Shown here piece by piece: positions 30,418-38,359 of a stretch of DNA of 55,157 bases. The notes beneath the pieces were generated by a model. That model saw only the letters and a list, made by a program, of their open reading frames with translations. It was not told the origin of the DNA and did no database searches. Where the stretch lies: NCBI RefSeq assembly GCF_044759095.2, contig NZ_JBIYSM020000030.1, positions 1 through 55,157 on the forward strand. Reading direction: 5' to 3'. Position 1 is the first letter of the stretch. The number at the start of each line of letters is the position of its first letter. The position numbers and the translations under genes are program-made. This DNA comes from JBIYSM02 sp044759095. Lineage in GTDB: Bacteria > Bacillota > Bacilli > Brevibacillales > Brevibacillaceae.

Positions 30418-31560
30418 CTACCTGAGGAAGCGGGCAAATACTTCGTTCCCCAGAGGCAGCGCCCGCCTGGTCAATCTCAGATGGCCGTCTTCTTCCTCCA
30501 GCATGCCTTTGGCGATCTCCTCCTCCACGATGGTGCCGAATTCCTGCTGAACGGTTGTTCCGAAACGCTGGGCGAAACGCTTCAAGTCGACACCCTCGCG
30601 CAGGCGCAGGCCGAGAATCATCTGTTCTTCCATGGCCTCCTGACGGGTGACTGCGAACTGTTCCACCCGCGGCAGCCCTTTCTTGCACATCTGCAGATAG
30701 ACAGGCAGCGGGCCTGCATTTACATGTCGCTGGCCATCCACATAACCGTGAGCACCCGCACCAAGGCCATAGTATTCATTGTTAAGCCAGTAGGTTTTAT
30801 TATGGCGGCTTTCCCTTCCCGGCTTGGCAAAGTTGCTGATCTCATACTGAGGATACCCGTGATGTTCCATCTGTTCAATCAGCATCAGATACATGGCCAA
30901 TTCCTCTTCCTCGCTCGGCAGCGGCAGCTGATCTTTTTGGTAGAGCGTATGGAACAGCGTGTTTTCCTCCACCTTCAGACTGTAGGCGGAGAAGTGCGTG
31001 GTCGGCAGTTGAAACGCTTTTTCCAGCGTTTCCTGAAAGATTTCCTCCGTTTGATTGGGCAAACCAAACATCAAATCAATGGAGAGATTATCAAACCCGA
31101 CCGCCAACGCGTTATCGATGCTGCGATAGACGTCATCCGTATCGTGGATGCGGCCCAGGCGCTTCAGCAGGGCATTGTCAAAGGACTGCACGCCGAAACT
31201 AAGCCGATTGACGCCCATTTGACGCATCAGGGACAGCTTTTCCCGGTCGGTTGTACCCGGATTTGCTTCCATGGTAAATTCGAGATCACCGGTCCAATAC
31301 GGTCCCAGCTGGGTCTGTACCGTCTCCAGGAAAAAGCGCATCTGCTCCTGATCGAGAAACGTGGGGGTTCCACCGCCTACGAAAATGGTTTCAACCTTCT
31401 CAACCGGTCTCGCCGCAAAGGTAAGCGCCATTTCCTTCTTCAGGGCCTCCAGGTAGTCCCAGATCAGCTGCGGATTGTTCGTGACAAACGAGTTGAAGTC
31501 GCAGTAATAGCACTTGTTCGTGCAAAACGGTATGTGAATGTATACCGATTGTGGGGGCAT
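30418..31560 (-). CDS. hemW: radical SAM protein HemW (heme chaperone)
   Basis: HemW is a coproporphyrinogen-III-oxidase-like radical-SAM protein that binds heme and is thought to deliver it to target proteins. It was formerly annotated as HemN. The 380-residue product has the [4Fe-4S] motif CTNKCYYCDF near the N-terminus (three cysteines spaced x3 and x2, without the extra cysteine of true HemN), GGGTPTFL and the C-terminal HemW domain with GLGAGAHGYVDG. The start has GGAGGGGAG upstream. It lies between lepA and hrcA as in B. subtilis; its stop is followed at once by the hrcA promoter. Confidence 0.95.
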   Translation of the reverse strand: MPPQSVYIHIPFCTNKCYYCDFNSFVTNNPQLIWDYLEALKKEMALTFAARPVEKVETIFVGGGTPTFLDQEQMRFFLETVQTQLGPYWTGDLEFTMEANPGTTDREKLSLMRQMGVNRLSFGVQSFDNALLKRLGRIHDTDDVYRSIDNALAVGFDNLSIDLMFGLPNQTEEIFQETLEKAFQLPTTHFSAYSLKVEENTLFHTLYQKDQLPLPSEEEELAMYLMLIEQMEHHGYPQYEISNFAKPGRESRHNKTYWLNNEYYGLGAGAHGYVDGQRHVNAGPLPVYLQMCKKGLPRVEQFAVTRQEAMEEQMILGLRLREGVDLKRFAQRFGTTVQQEFGTIVEEEIAKGMLEEEDGHLRLTRRALPLGNEVFARFLR

Positions 31561-31586
31561 AGCACTCCCCTCCTTTATTCGGATGG

Positions 31587-31614
31587 AAAACGACCTGACG
31601 AAAAAGTCAGGTCG
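31587..31614 (-). terminator. terminator downstream of lepA
   Basis: CGACCTGAC (31591-31599) pairs with GTCAGGTCG (31606-31614), with UUUU following on the minus strand, between lepA and hemW. Confidence 0.8.
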
Positions 31615-31632
31615 CTTGCAGTCAAACGCGTA

Positions 31633-33450
31633 TTATTTCTTGTCATCCATGCGAAGGACGGCCATAAACGCTTCTTGCGGCACCTCTACCGAACCGACGG
31701 CCTTCATGCGCTTTTTCCCTTCCTTCTGCTTTTCCAACAGCTTGCGCTTGCGGCTGATGTCCCCGCCGTAGCACTTGGCCAAAACGTTTTTGCGCATGGC
31801 GCTGATCGTTTCGCGGGCGACGACCTTGTTCCCGATCGCAGCCTGTATGGGCACCTCAAACTGCTGACGCGGGATGAGTTCTTTCAGCTTTTCGCAGATT
31901 ACCTTGCCACGCGCATACGCACTGTCGCGGTGAACAATAAAGGAAAGCGCGTCCACCACTTCGCCGTTCAGGAGAATGTCCATCTTTACCAGCTTGGACG
32001 GCTTGTAACCTGCCAACTCGTAGTCAAAGGAAGCGTAGCCCTTCGTTCCGGACTTCAGCAGATCAAAGAAGTCGTAAACGATTTCGGAAAGCGGCATGTC
32101 GTACTTCAGCTGGACGCGGTTTTCGCCCATGTATTGCATGTCGAGGAAATCGCCGCGCTTGCCCTGGCACAGCTGCATCACGTCACCCACGTAATCTTTC
32201 GGCACCATGATCGTTGCCGTGACGTATGGCTCCTCAATTTGCTCGATCTTTTGGGCTTCCGGCATTTTGGACGGGTTATCGATCTCGATTACTTCGCCGT
32301 TTGTTTTGGTAATGCGGTAAATTACGCTTGGGGCGGTCGTAATCAAGTCGATGTTAAATTCTCGCTCAATGCGCTCCTGAATGATTTCCATGTGCAAGAG
32401 TCCCAGGAAACCGCAACGGAAACCGAACCCGAGCGCCTGTGACGTCTCCGGTTCAAACTGCAGGGAAGCGTCGTTCAGCTGCAGCTTCTCCAGCGCATCG
32501 CGCAAGTCGTTGTACTCGCTGGTATCAATCGGATACAGACCGCAGAACACCATCGGATTAATCTTGCGGTAACCGGGGAGAGGCTCGGAAGCCGGCCGGC
32601 TTGCGTCCGTAATGGTGTCACCCACCCGGGTATCGCCGACGGTTTTAATGGAGGCGGCCACATACCCTACATCACCGACGGTCAGCTCGTCAACCGGTGT
32701 TTGGCGCGGTGTGGACGTACCCACTTCTGTTACCTCGAACGTCTTGCCGGTCGCCATCATCTTGATCTTCATGCCCTTTTTCAGCGTACCGTTGACAATA
32801 CGCACGGAGGCTATGACCCCGCGATAGGGATCGAAGTAGGAGTCAAAGATCAATGCCTGAAGCGGCGCATCCGGGTCACCCTCCGGCGCCGGAACTTTTT
32901 TCACGACCGCTTCCAGGACTTCCTTGATGCCTATGCCCGCTTTCGCAGAAGCCAGGCAAGCCTCGCTCGCATCCAGTCCGATGACATCTTCTACTTCCTG
33001 CTTCACGCGTTCCGGTTCAGCGCTGGGAAGGTCGATCTTGTTGATGACCGGGATGATTTCCAGGTTGTTGTCGAGTGCCAGATAAACGTTGGCAAGCGTC
33101 TGCGCTTCGATACCCTGAGCGGCGTCCACGACCAGAAGAGCCCCTTCACAAGCAGCCAAGCTGCGGGACACCTCGTAGGTAAAGTCGACGTGACCTGGGG
33201 TATCGATCAGGTGAAGAATGTACTCTTCGCCGTCATCCGCTTTATAGTTCAGTCGAACGGCATTGAGCTTAATGGTAATGCCGCGCTCTTTCTCCAATTC
33301 CATCGTATCTAGAAACTGAGCTTCCATTTCGCGTGCGGAAAGCGCGCCGGTCAGCTCCAAAATGCGGTCTGCAAGAGTGGATTTCCCATGGTCAATATGG
33401 GCGATGATGGAAAAATTACGTATTCTTTTCTGTCTTTCACGGCGATCCAT
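31633..33450 (-). CDS. lepA: elongation factor 4 (LepA)
   Basis: LepA is a ribosome-associated translational GTPase involved in initiation/assembly and possibly back-translocation under stress. The 605-residue product has G1 AHIDHGKSTL near residues 17-26, G2 RGITIKLNAV, G3 DTPGHVDF and G4 NKIDLPSAEPE, then EF-G-like domains II, III and V. The LepA-specific C-terminal domain (PRQQFEVPIQAAIGNKVVARETI) is present. It keeps its place next to hemW; in B. subtilis yqxA and spoIIP would be immediately upstream, but here about 11 kb is inserted. Confidence 0.98.
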   Translation of the reverse strand: MDRRERQKRIRNFSIIAHIDHGKSTLADRILELTGALSAREMEAQFLDTMELEKERGITIKLNAVRLNYKADDGEEYILHLIDTPGHVDFTYEVSRSLAACEGALLVVDAAQGIEAQTLANVYLALDNNLEIIPVINKIDLPSAEPERVKQEVEDVIGLDASEACLASAKAGIGIKEVLEAVVKKVPAPEGDPDAPLQALIFDSYFDPYRGVIASVRIVNGTLKKGMKIKMMATGKTFEVTEVGTSTPRQTPVDELTVGDVGYVAASIKTVGDTRVGDTITDASRPASEPLPGYRKINPMVFCGLYPIDTSEYNDLRDALEKLQLNDASLQFEPETSQALGFGFRCGFLGLLHMEIIQERIEREFNIDLITTAPSVIYRITKTNGEVIEIDNPSKMPEAQKIEQIEEPYVTATIMVPKDYVGDVMQLCQGKRGDFLDMQYMGENRVQLKYDMPLSEIVYDFFDLLKSGTKGYASFDYELAGYKPSKLVKMDILLNGEVVDALSFIVHRDSAYARGKVICEKLKELIPRQQFEVPIQAAIGNKVVARETISAMRKNVLAKCYGGDISRKRKLLEKQKEGKKRMKAVGSVEVPQEAFMAVLRMDDKK

Positions 33451-33642
33451 GTTACGTTGTTCCCTCCCACGCCATCCGTAGAATCGCTCTCAGATCGCGT
33501 AACGTAAAAAAATGCACTAACGCTTATTATAGCAAAGCATGAAAGGAGGAGCAACAAAAGGGCGCATAGGCTCTCGTCTCTTTTTCCCACTTGTGGTAGA
33601 TTGGAGAAAGAAAGTATTGCCAATAGGTTAGGAGAGATTGTC

Positions 33643-34314
33643 TTGTTTCAATTAGACCGGCTTGTATACGCTACCAAACGCCCTGATGAGATTGCCCTGA
33701 CGCTTAAGCAGGAGCGAGGCTTGACGCTCGCTGCCTCCGGTCAGTCCTTCCCGGGTGTGGCTACCCGCATCTATCCCTTCCCCGGTGGCGGCTTCCTGGA
33801 AGTCACGTACATCGAGGATGAGGCGGCCGCCGTTTCCACCGAAAGCGGCAAAGCGCTTCACAGCTTCTTGCAGGAGAATGGCGATGGTTACTACGCGATG
33901 ATCGTGGAGACGGATGACCTGGCACGCGTAAGACACATCCTGGAAGAAGAAGGCTATCCAGTCGCGGTCACTCCTGTTCAGGAAGTGACAGACCCGGCCG
34001 GTGACGTCGTTTCGTTCCAAATGCTCGGCACCTATCCTCACCTGCCTTGGTTCGTGCAATACGGCAAGCCGCGGCAATCACCCGCAGGTTATCCTCAGGC
34101 GGCCTTCCTACGGACGACCACACTGACTGCGGATACGGCAATCATGGAAAAAGTGCTGGGCCAACAGGCGACAATGGTGGAGTACCCGGACAGAACGGCG
34201 GCGATCCTGCCATTGAGGAACGCGTCGCTGCGTATTGAGACGGCGGATGCGTACGGCTATGCCTATTTCGACCCGAAAGGCGTGCTGTTTGAAAACCCAG
34301 CCGACTTTAGCTAA
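33643..34314 (+). CDS. VOC superfamily (glyoxalase-like) protein with repeat-derived C-terminus
   Basis: This 223-residue product begins FQLDRLVYATKRPDEIALTLKQERG and contains paired beta-alpha elements (GGGFLEVTYIEDEAA; SFQMLGTYPHLPWFVQYG). They resemble the glyoxalase-like domain of uncharacterised Bacillales VOC proteins. Metal ligands are not obvious, so enzymatic function is unknown. The TTG at 33643 is chosen because AGGAGA lies 5-6 nt upstream. The last codons (ENPADFS and the TAA) lie inside dispersed repeat copy C, so the native end may have been replaced. It is divergent from lepA. Confidence 0.75.
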   Translation: MFQLDRLVYATKRPDEIALTLKQERGLTLAASGQSFPGVATRIYPFPGGGFLEVTYIEDEAAAVSTESGKALHSFLQENGDGYYAMIVETDDLARVRHILEEEGYPVAVTPVQEVTDPAGDVVSFQMLGTYPHLPWFVQYGKPRQSPAGYPQAAFLRTTTLTADTAIMEKVLGQQATMVEYPDRTAAILPLRNASLRIETADAYGYAYFDPKGVLFENPADFS

Positions 34315-34391
34315 CGCTGGTGTCGGCTGGGGCCCCGAACCCTTTCCTTGTGGCTGTATTCGATGTCCCAATGTTATAAATTCTTCTATAC
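34291..34391 (-). repeat. dispersed structured repeat, copy C (single hairpin plus tail)
   Basis: CCCAGCCGAC (34296-34305) pairs perfectly with GTCGGCTGGG (34322-34331) around the loop TTTAGCTAACGCTGGT. GCCCCGAACCC and the conserved tail follow (GGCTGTAT..GATGTCC..TTATAAATTCTT). The start of the element is the end of the VOC-like coding region. It lies downstream of the minus-strand anti-sigma gene. Confidence 0.85.
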
Positions 34392-34403
34392 TAAATAAAA
34401 CCG

Positions 34404-34438
34404 GAAAAGCCGATCTGCCCGCGGGGAGAGATCGGCTT
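34404..34438 (-). terminator. terminator of the ECF sigma/anti-sigma operon
   Basis: AAGCCGATCT (34407-34416) pairs with AGATCGGCTT (34429-34438), with UUUU following on the minus strand. The stem begins within the anti-sigma stop codon. Repeat copy C lies directly beyond. Confidence 0.88.
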
Positions 34439-35421
34439 CATTTTTCTGCCCCACTGCGATGTTTGATCATCTGCACGATATTCTCCGGAAAGATTTCCTG
34501 TATGCTGCTCCAGTAGCGGTTTCCATCCTCCGGCATGCGGTGGCCAACCACCTTGTATTCACTCCCGTCATACCAAATGTCAAATGCAGCTGGAGCACTG
34601 ATGCCGGACGACCTGAGCGGATCCTTGCTCAATCCTTTCACCCATGCGTAGACGCGTTTCGTTTCCGCATTCGGGCTTTCCACACCTAATACATCTATCG
34701 TGATGTCCTGGTCTTCGCCCAGCCAAGCGAACGCCTCGTGGGTTTTGATGTAGGCCATGATCAGCGGCTCCACCAGATCCCGGTTAGCGGGAGCGACTCC
34801 CGGTTTCACCTCGACAAATACATGTCCAATGTACTTTCCGTTGGAGAGAACTTGCAGCTTCCAAATCCCAGGGGTCGGCAAGGCAATACCGGAGGGAAAA
34901 TGTCCGTCGGCGTCATAGAGGGGATCCGCCACGCGCCATTTGCCCAGATTTACCCGCTTTCCTTCTGCGCTGATTGCTACCAGTTCGACTTCCTCTGCAA
35001 ACGGGCCGTTTAACAGCCACATCACTTTTTGCGTCTGTTTCTCGTACAGTTCGCCGGTGATAATCCGAACGGGTTTCTCGCCGAAGTAGTGAAACGGTTT
35101 GTTGTCATAAGTGCCCGTCTGTTCCGGTGAAGGCTGCCACAAAACCGGCGGATTCCAGGCTGCACCGGGCAGAATCGTTTCAGAACGTTCCGGTTGATTA
35201 GAAAGCCGATGCTCCTCTCCGAGCGGCACCCACTTCCAGACAGCCAACCCGATCATCAGAAAAGCCGCCGCATACAGGATCGGAGACAGGGCTCCCTGCT
35301 TTTTTTGCTTGTTGATTTTGGACAGTATCTTTTGCTCCATCTCCACCGAAAAAACCACGTCGCGCAACAGAGTGCTGTCGGCTCTCTCCCGCAACTGCCG
35401 CAGTGATTTATCTACGTCCAT
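34438..35421 (-). CDS. membrane anti-sigma-type protein, partner of the adjacent ECF sigma factor
   Basis: This 327-residue product has a cytoplasmic N-terminus of about 48 residues (MDVDKSLRQLRERADSTLL), one transmembrane helix (ALSPILYAAAFLMIGLAVWKWV, about 44-65) and a large extracytoplasmic domain. That domain contains an Ig/DUF4871-like first half (ITGELYEKQTQKVMWLLNGPFAEEVELVAIS) and a C-terminal half with ITIDVLGVESPNAETKRVYAWVKG. Its start overlaps the sigma gene by 10 nt, so it is very probably the cognate anti-sigma factor sensing an envelope signal. The signal is unknown, and sequence alone does not prove anti-sigma function. Confidence 0.78.
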   Translation of the reverse strand: MDVDKSLRQLRERADSTLLRDVVFSVEMEQKILSKINKQKKQGALSPILYAAAFLMIGLAVWKWVPLGEEHRLSNQPERSETILPGAAWNPPVLWQPSPEQTGTYDNKPFHYFGEKPVRIITGELYEKQTQKVMWLLNGPFAEEVELVAISAEGKRVNLGKWRVADPLYDADGHFPSGIALPTPGIWKLQVLSNGKYIGHVFVEVKPGVAPANRDLVEPLIMAYIKTHEAFAWLGEDQDITIDVLGVESPNAETKRVYAWVKGLSKDPLRSSGISAPAAFDIWYDGSEYKVVGHRMPEDGNRYWSSIQEIFPENIVQMIKHRSGAEK

Positions 35422-35945
35422 CCCAATCCCTCCTGTGCTGTCAAGTTCTGTTTCAACTTCTGCCGGGCTCTGTGCAGCCGTGTCCGGACAGTGCCTTCCG
35501 TAACTCCCAGTACTCTTGCTATTTCCTCGATCCGCAAGTCTGCGTAGTAGTGAAGTGCGATAACCTGTCGATACGTGGTTGGCAGCTTTAGTACCTCCTG
35601 CACGAGCTGATCCCGCTCAGCATGCTCCAGCACGACCTGTTCCACTGAGTCAAACCCGTCCGTGTCCACCTGAGAACGGGGGAACATGTTGCGAAACGAC
35701 CAGGAGCGCAGGTACCCTTTGCACTCATTGACAGCGATCCGATAGATCCACGTCTGAATATGGCTTTCCCCGCGAAATTGGGGAAGGTTTCGATACACCT
35801 TGACAAATACGTCCTGTGTGATGTCTTCGGCCAGAACGCGATCTTTTACAAAGAAGGTGACAAGACGGAGGATCCGCGTTCCATACGTTCGCATGATCTG
35901 TTCAAACTCCGCTTCTGCAGTAGGCTGCAGCTTGTTGTCCTCCAC
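35412..35945 (-). CDS. RNA polymerase ECF-type sigma factor
   Basis: This 177-residue group 4 sigma factor has region 2 (AEFEQIMRTYGTRILRLVTFFVKDRVLAEDITQDVFVKVYRNL) and region 4 (LPTTYRQVIALHYYADLRIEEIARVLGVTEGTVRTRLHRARQKL). The GTG start has GGAGGG 9 nt upstream. It is followed, with a 10-nt overlap, by a membrane anti-sigma-like gene. An ECF-type promoter, GGTAAC-N16-CATCTA, lies just upstream and suggests autoregulation. Repeat copy D abuts that promoter. I cannot assign it to a specific B. subtilis sigma factor. Confidence 0.92.
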   Translation of the reverse strand: MEDNKLQPTAEAEFEQIMRTYGTRILRLVTFFVKDRVLAEDITQDVFVKVYRNLPQFRGESHIQTWIYRIAVNECKGYLRSWSFRNMFPRSQVDTDGFDSVEQVVLEHAERDQLVQEVLKLPTTYRQVIALHYYADLRIEEIARVLGVTEGTVRTRLHRARQKLKQNLTAQEGLGWT

Positions 35946-35979
35946 GATGGTCCGCCCTCCTTCCTTTCATTCACCTTGT

Positions 35980-36007
35980 TAGATGCAGAAGACCCGTTTT
36001 TGTTACC
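35980..36007 (-). promoter_or_regulatory. putative autoregulatory ECF promoter
   Basis: On the minus strand GGTAACAAAAA begins at 36007 and CATCTA ends at 35980, with 16 nt between the hexamers. The AAC-containing -35 and the spacing are typical of ECF sigma promoters. Inference only. Confidence 0.5.
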
Positions 36008-36010
36008 ATG

Positions 36011-36112
36011 ACTAAGAAAACCCAGCCGACTTAAGCGATCGCTGGTGTCGGCTGGGGCCCCGAACACTTCTCTAGTGGCTGTATGGGATGTCCAATTTTA
36101 TCAATTCTTATC
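36011..36112 (-). repeat. dispersed structured repeat, copy D (single hairpin plus tail)
   Basis: CCCAGCCGAC (36021-36030) pairs perfectly with GTCGGCTGGG (36047-36056); the loop is TTAAGCGATCGCTGGT. GCCCCGAACAC and the tail follow (CTAGTGGCTGTATGGGATG, then TCCAATTTTATCAATTCTT). It lies between the end of the M24 peptidase gene and the ECF promoter. Confidence 0.85.
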
Positions 36113-36114
36113 GA

Positions 36115-36153
36115 CAGAAAAAAACCTGAAACACATATATGGTCTCAGGTTTT
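36115..36153 (-). terminator. terminator of the M24 peptidase gene
   Basis: AAAACCTGA (36121-36129) pairs with TCAGGTTTT (36145-36153); on the minus strand seven U residues follow. It lies 9 nt past the stop codon. Confidence 0.85.
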
Positions 36154-36161
36154 CCCTTATG

Positions 36162-37253
36162 TTAGCCAATTACAGTCAGTTGTTTGGGGAACCGGGTCAG
36201 TACTTCGCAACCGGTTTCCGTCACCAGCACGTCGTCCTCAATGCGAACACCGCCTGCGCCAGGCAGGTAAATCCCCGGTTCAATTGTAAAAACCATACCG
36301 GTTCGAAGCATCTCCTGATTTTCCCCGTGGACGGATGGATACTCGTGGACATCCATACCCAATCCGTGTCCCAACCGGTGCATGAAGTACTCTCCATATC
36401 CTTTGCCTGAAATCAGGTCACGAGCGGCGCGATCCAGACTGGCAAGCGTAACACCGGGGCGAACGGCGGCAATGGCCGCTTCATTGGCTGCGAGCACCGT
36501 TTCGTAAATGTCCTGTAACTGCCTGTTGATTTCCCCGACCGCAAACGTACGGGTAATATCCGATGCATACCCGTTGACGTAGACACCGAGGTCAAACAAC
36601 AGAAGCTCTCCGTTTTGGATTTTGCGGTCGCCCGGTTTTCCGTGCGGCAAAGCGGACTTTTCCCCGGCCAGCACCATCGTGGAAAAAGACGGTCCTTCCG
36701 CGCCCAGACGTTTCATTTGGAATTCCAGTTCCGCAACGATTTCAATCTCCGTCACGCCGACCTTGACTTTTTTCAGGCCCTCCCGCAGCACGTCTTCCAC
36801 AACTTGAACGGCCCGCTTCATTCGGGCAATCTCGTCCGGCGATTTGACCAGACGCATACTGCGCAGCGGCTGCTCCACATCCACGTACTGCTCGGCGTTT
36901 ACTGCCGCGGCAATCGCTTCGTAACGTTCTACGGTGACGTAATGCTTTTCCAAGCCCAAACGCTTTACACCTGCGGGGAGCGCTTTTTGCAGGACTTCGT
37001 ACGGGTTTTGGGTGTCCGTATGGGTGAAAATCTGCCTTACGCTGGAGGCACCTGCAGCGGCATCCCGATCAAGAGCAGGTACGAGTAAAGACGGCTCCCC
37101 TGCCGCAGGAACGATCAATCCCATGAACCGCTCGTGAGGATCGGTAAAGAAGCCGGTCATGTAGTAAACATGCTTGGGTGACGTGATCAATACCGCATCA
37201 AGCTGCTGCTCTTCCATAAACGCGTGCAACTGTTGAAAACGTTCTTGGCTCAT
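36162..37253 (-). CDS. Xaa-Pro dipeptidase/aminopeptidase, M24 family
   Basis: M24B metallopeptidases remove N-terminal residues preceding proline. The 363-residue product has the N-terminal creatinase-like domain (MSQERFQQLHAFMEEQQLDAVLITSP, about 1-125). The pita-bread catalytic domain has the expected metal ligands in FDLGVYVNGYASDITRTF (two Asp), HRLGHGLGMDVHEYP (His), FTIEPGIY (Glu) and VRIEDDVLVTE (Glu). ATG 37253 gives the family N-terminus; a GTG three codons upstream is also possible. It is followed by its own terminator and repeat copy D. Confidence 0.95.
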   Translation of the reverse strand: MSQERFQQLHAFMEEQQLDAVLITSPKHVYYMTGFFTDPHERFMGLIVPAAGEPSLLVPALDRDAAAGASSVRQIFTHTDTQNPYEVLQKALPAGVKRLGLEKHYVTVERYEAIAAAVNAEQYVDVEQPLRSMRLVKSPDEIARMKRAVQVVEDVLREGLKKVKVGVTEIEIVAELEFQMKRLGAEGPSFSTMVLAGEKSALPHGKPGDRKIQNGELLLFDLGVYVNGYASDITRTFAVGEINRQLQDIYETVLAANEAAIAAVRPGVTLASLDRAARDLISGKGYGEYFMHRLGHGLGMDVHEYPSVHGENQEMLRTGMVFTIEPGIYLPGAGGVRIEDDVLVTETGCEVLTRFPKQLTVIG

Positions 37254-37374
37254 TGTTTCCACACCTTACCTTCCTGTTTCTATAGGGAGAATACCACGAC
37301 AGCCGAAAAAAAAGAAGCGTCGAATGCAATTTCATCAACTCTGAGGATAAGACTAAAACCGGAGGGTGAATCAC

Positions 37375-38163
37375 TTGAATCGACTTACATTGCCTGATGG
37401 CAGATCACTGTCTTACCAATCGTTCGGGGAAGGACTTCCGCTGTTGTGTATCCATGCGCCGGGAATCGGGTCTGTTAACTTTTCCCTTCAGGCGCCCCTT
37501 TCCGACTCGTTTCAACTGATCATACCCGACCTCCGCGGACACGGGGACAGCAGTCCGGCGAAAGAACCGTTCGACATGGCTGACCTCGCGCGCGATCTGA
37601 AAACGCTCGTCGAACTCCTCGGGATTGACCGGCTCATCGTATTGGGATACTCGCAGGGCGGCTCCGTCGCACTGGAGTGCTGCCTCCAGTTTCCCCAGTA
37701 CATCGCCGGCGGTATTTTGGCAAGCAGTTTTTCGGAAGTGAACGAACTCTACCTGCACTCCCGCTTTTACATGGCCCAAGCCATGGCATCACTGGGCGCC
37801 GTTTCCTTTCTGGCGCGCTCTACGGCTTCTTCCCATTTGGACGACAAAAAAGAGCAGGAACGCTGGATCGCCCACGCGAAACGGACGGACGCTTACACAC
37901 TGCAGCAGATTTATATCGCCGGCCACCACTACAACTGTACCGGCCGCCTGCGAAACATCCATGTCCCGATGCTTCTCGTGTACGGCCGCAACGACAAGAA
38001 AATGCATCCGTACGGTAAGCTTTTGGCGAGCCATTTGCCGTTCGCCGATCTGCGTACAGTCCCGAACGTCTCGCATCAGGTGATCACCAAGGCAGCCGAC
38101 GGTTTTAACCAACTCTGCAGGGAGTTCGCGCGCGCGTCGGTGAAACAGGCAGAACCGGTGTAA
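37375..38163 (+). CDS. alpha/beta hydrolase
   Basis: This 262-residue cytoplasmic enzyme has the alpha/beta hydrolase fold: HAPGIGSVNFS (oxyanion region), PDLRGHGDSS, the nucleophile elbow LGYSQGGSVA, an acid candidate in LLVYGRNDKKMHP and the catalytic histidine in VPNVSHQVITK. No signal peptide is seen. The substrate is not predictable. The TTG at 37375 is selected by GGAGGGTG at proper distance, whereas the in-frame GTG overlaps that site. It is divergent from the M24 peptidase and ends just before repeat copy E. Confidence 0.9.
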   Translation: MNRLTLPDGRSLSYQSFGEGLPLLCIHAPGIGSVNFSLQAPLSDSFQLIIPDLRGHGDSSPAKEPFDMADLARDLKTLVELLGIDRLIVLGYSQGGSVALECCLQFPQYIAGGILASSFSEVNELYLHSRFYMAQAMASLGAVSFLARSTASSHLDDKKEQERWIAHAKRTDAYTLQQIYIAGHHYNCTGRLRNIHVPMLLVYGRNDKKMHPYGKLLASHLPFADLRTVPNVSHQVITKAADGFNQLCREFARASVKQAEPV

Positions 38164-38170
38164 GAAAATA

Positions 38171-38316
38171 AGAAAACCCACCCGGCATTCGCTATCCTCA
38201 ACCCACTCGGCGTTAGCTATCGCTGAGCCGAGTGGGGTCCCTTTCTTCACCGGGCGGGGCCCCGAACCCTTTTCTATCGGCTGTATGGGATGTCCAAATT
38301 TATAAATTCTTATACA
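38171..38316 (-). repeat. dispersed structured repeat, copy E (nested hairpins plus tail)
   Basis: Outer stem CCCACCCGG (38177-38185) pairs with CCGGGCGGG (38250-38258; one A/C on plus, G-U on minus). Inner stem CCCACTCGGC (38202-38211) pairs perfectly with GCCGAGTGGG (38227-38236). The loop motif TTAGCTATCGCTGA is in the inner hairpin and a relative, ATTCGCTATCCTCA, in the outer. GCCCCGAACCC and the full tail follow. It lies downstream of the minus-strand permease gene. Confidence 0.87.
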
Positions 38317-38351
38317 CCAAGAAAAACCTTCGTTCGAGCGAAGGTTCTTGG
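38317..38351 (-). terminator. terminator of the oligopeptide transporter operon
   Basis: AACCTTCG (38325-38332) pairs with CGAAGGTT (38339-38346), extended by CCAAG/CTTGG. On the minus strand UUUUUC follows the stem. It lies about 9 nt beyond the last permease gene. Confidence 0.85.
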
Positions 38352-38359
38352 AAATCCTG

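Noticed and set aside
30481..32442. Long open frame (about 650 codons) opposite hemW and lepA
   Set aside because: It runs antisense across two clear genes and their intergenic terminator, with no recognisable domain or start signal.
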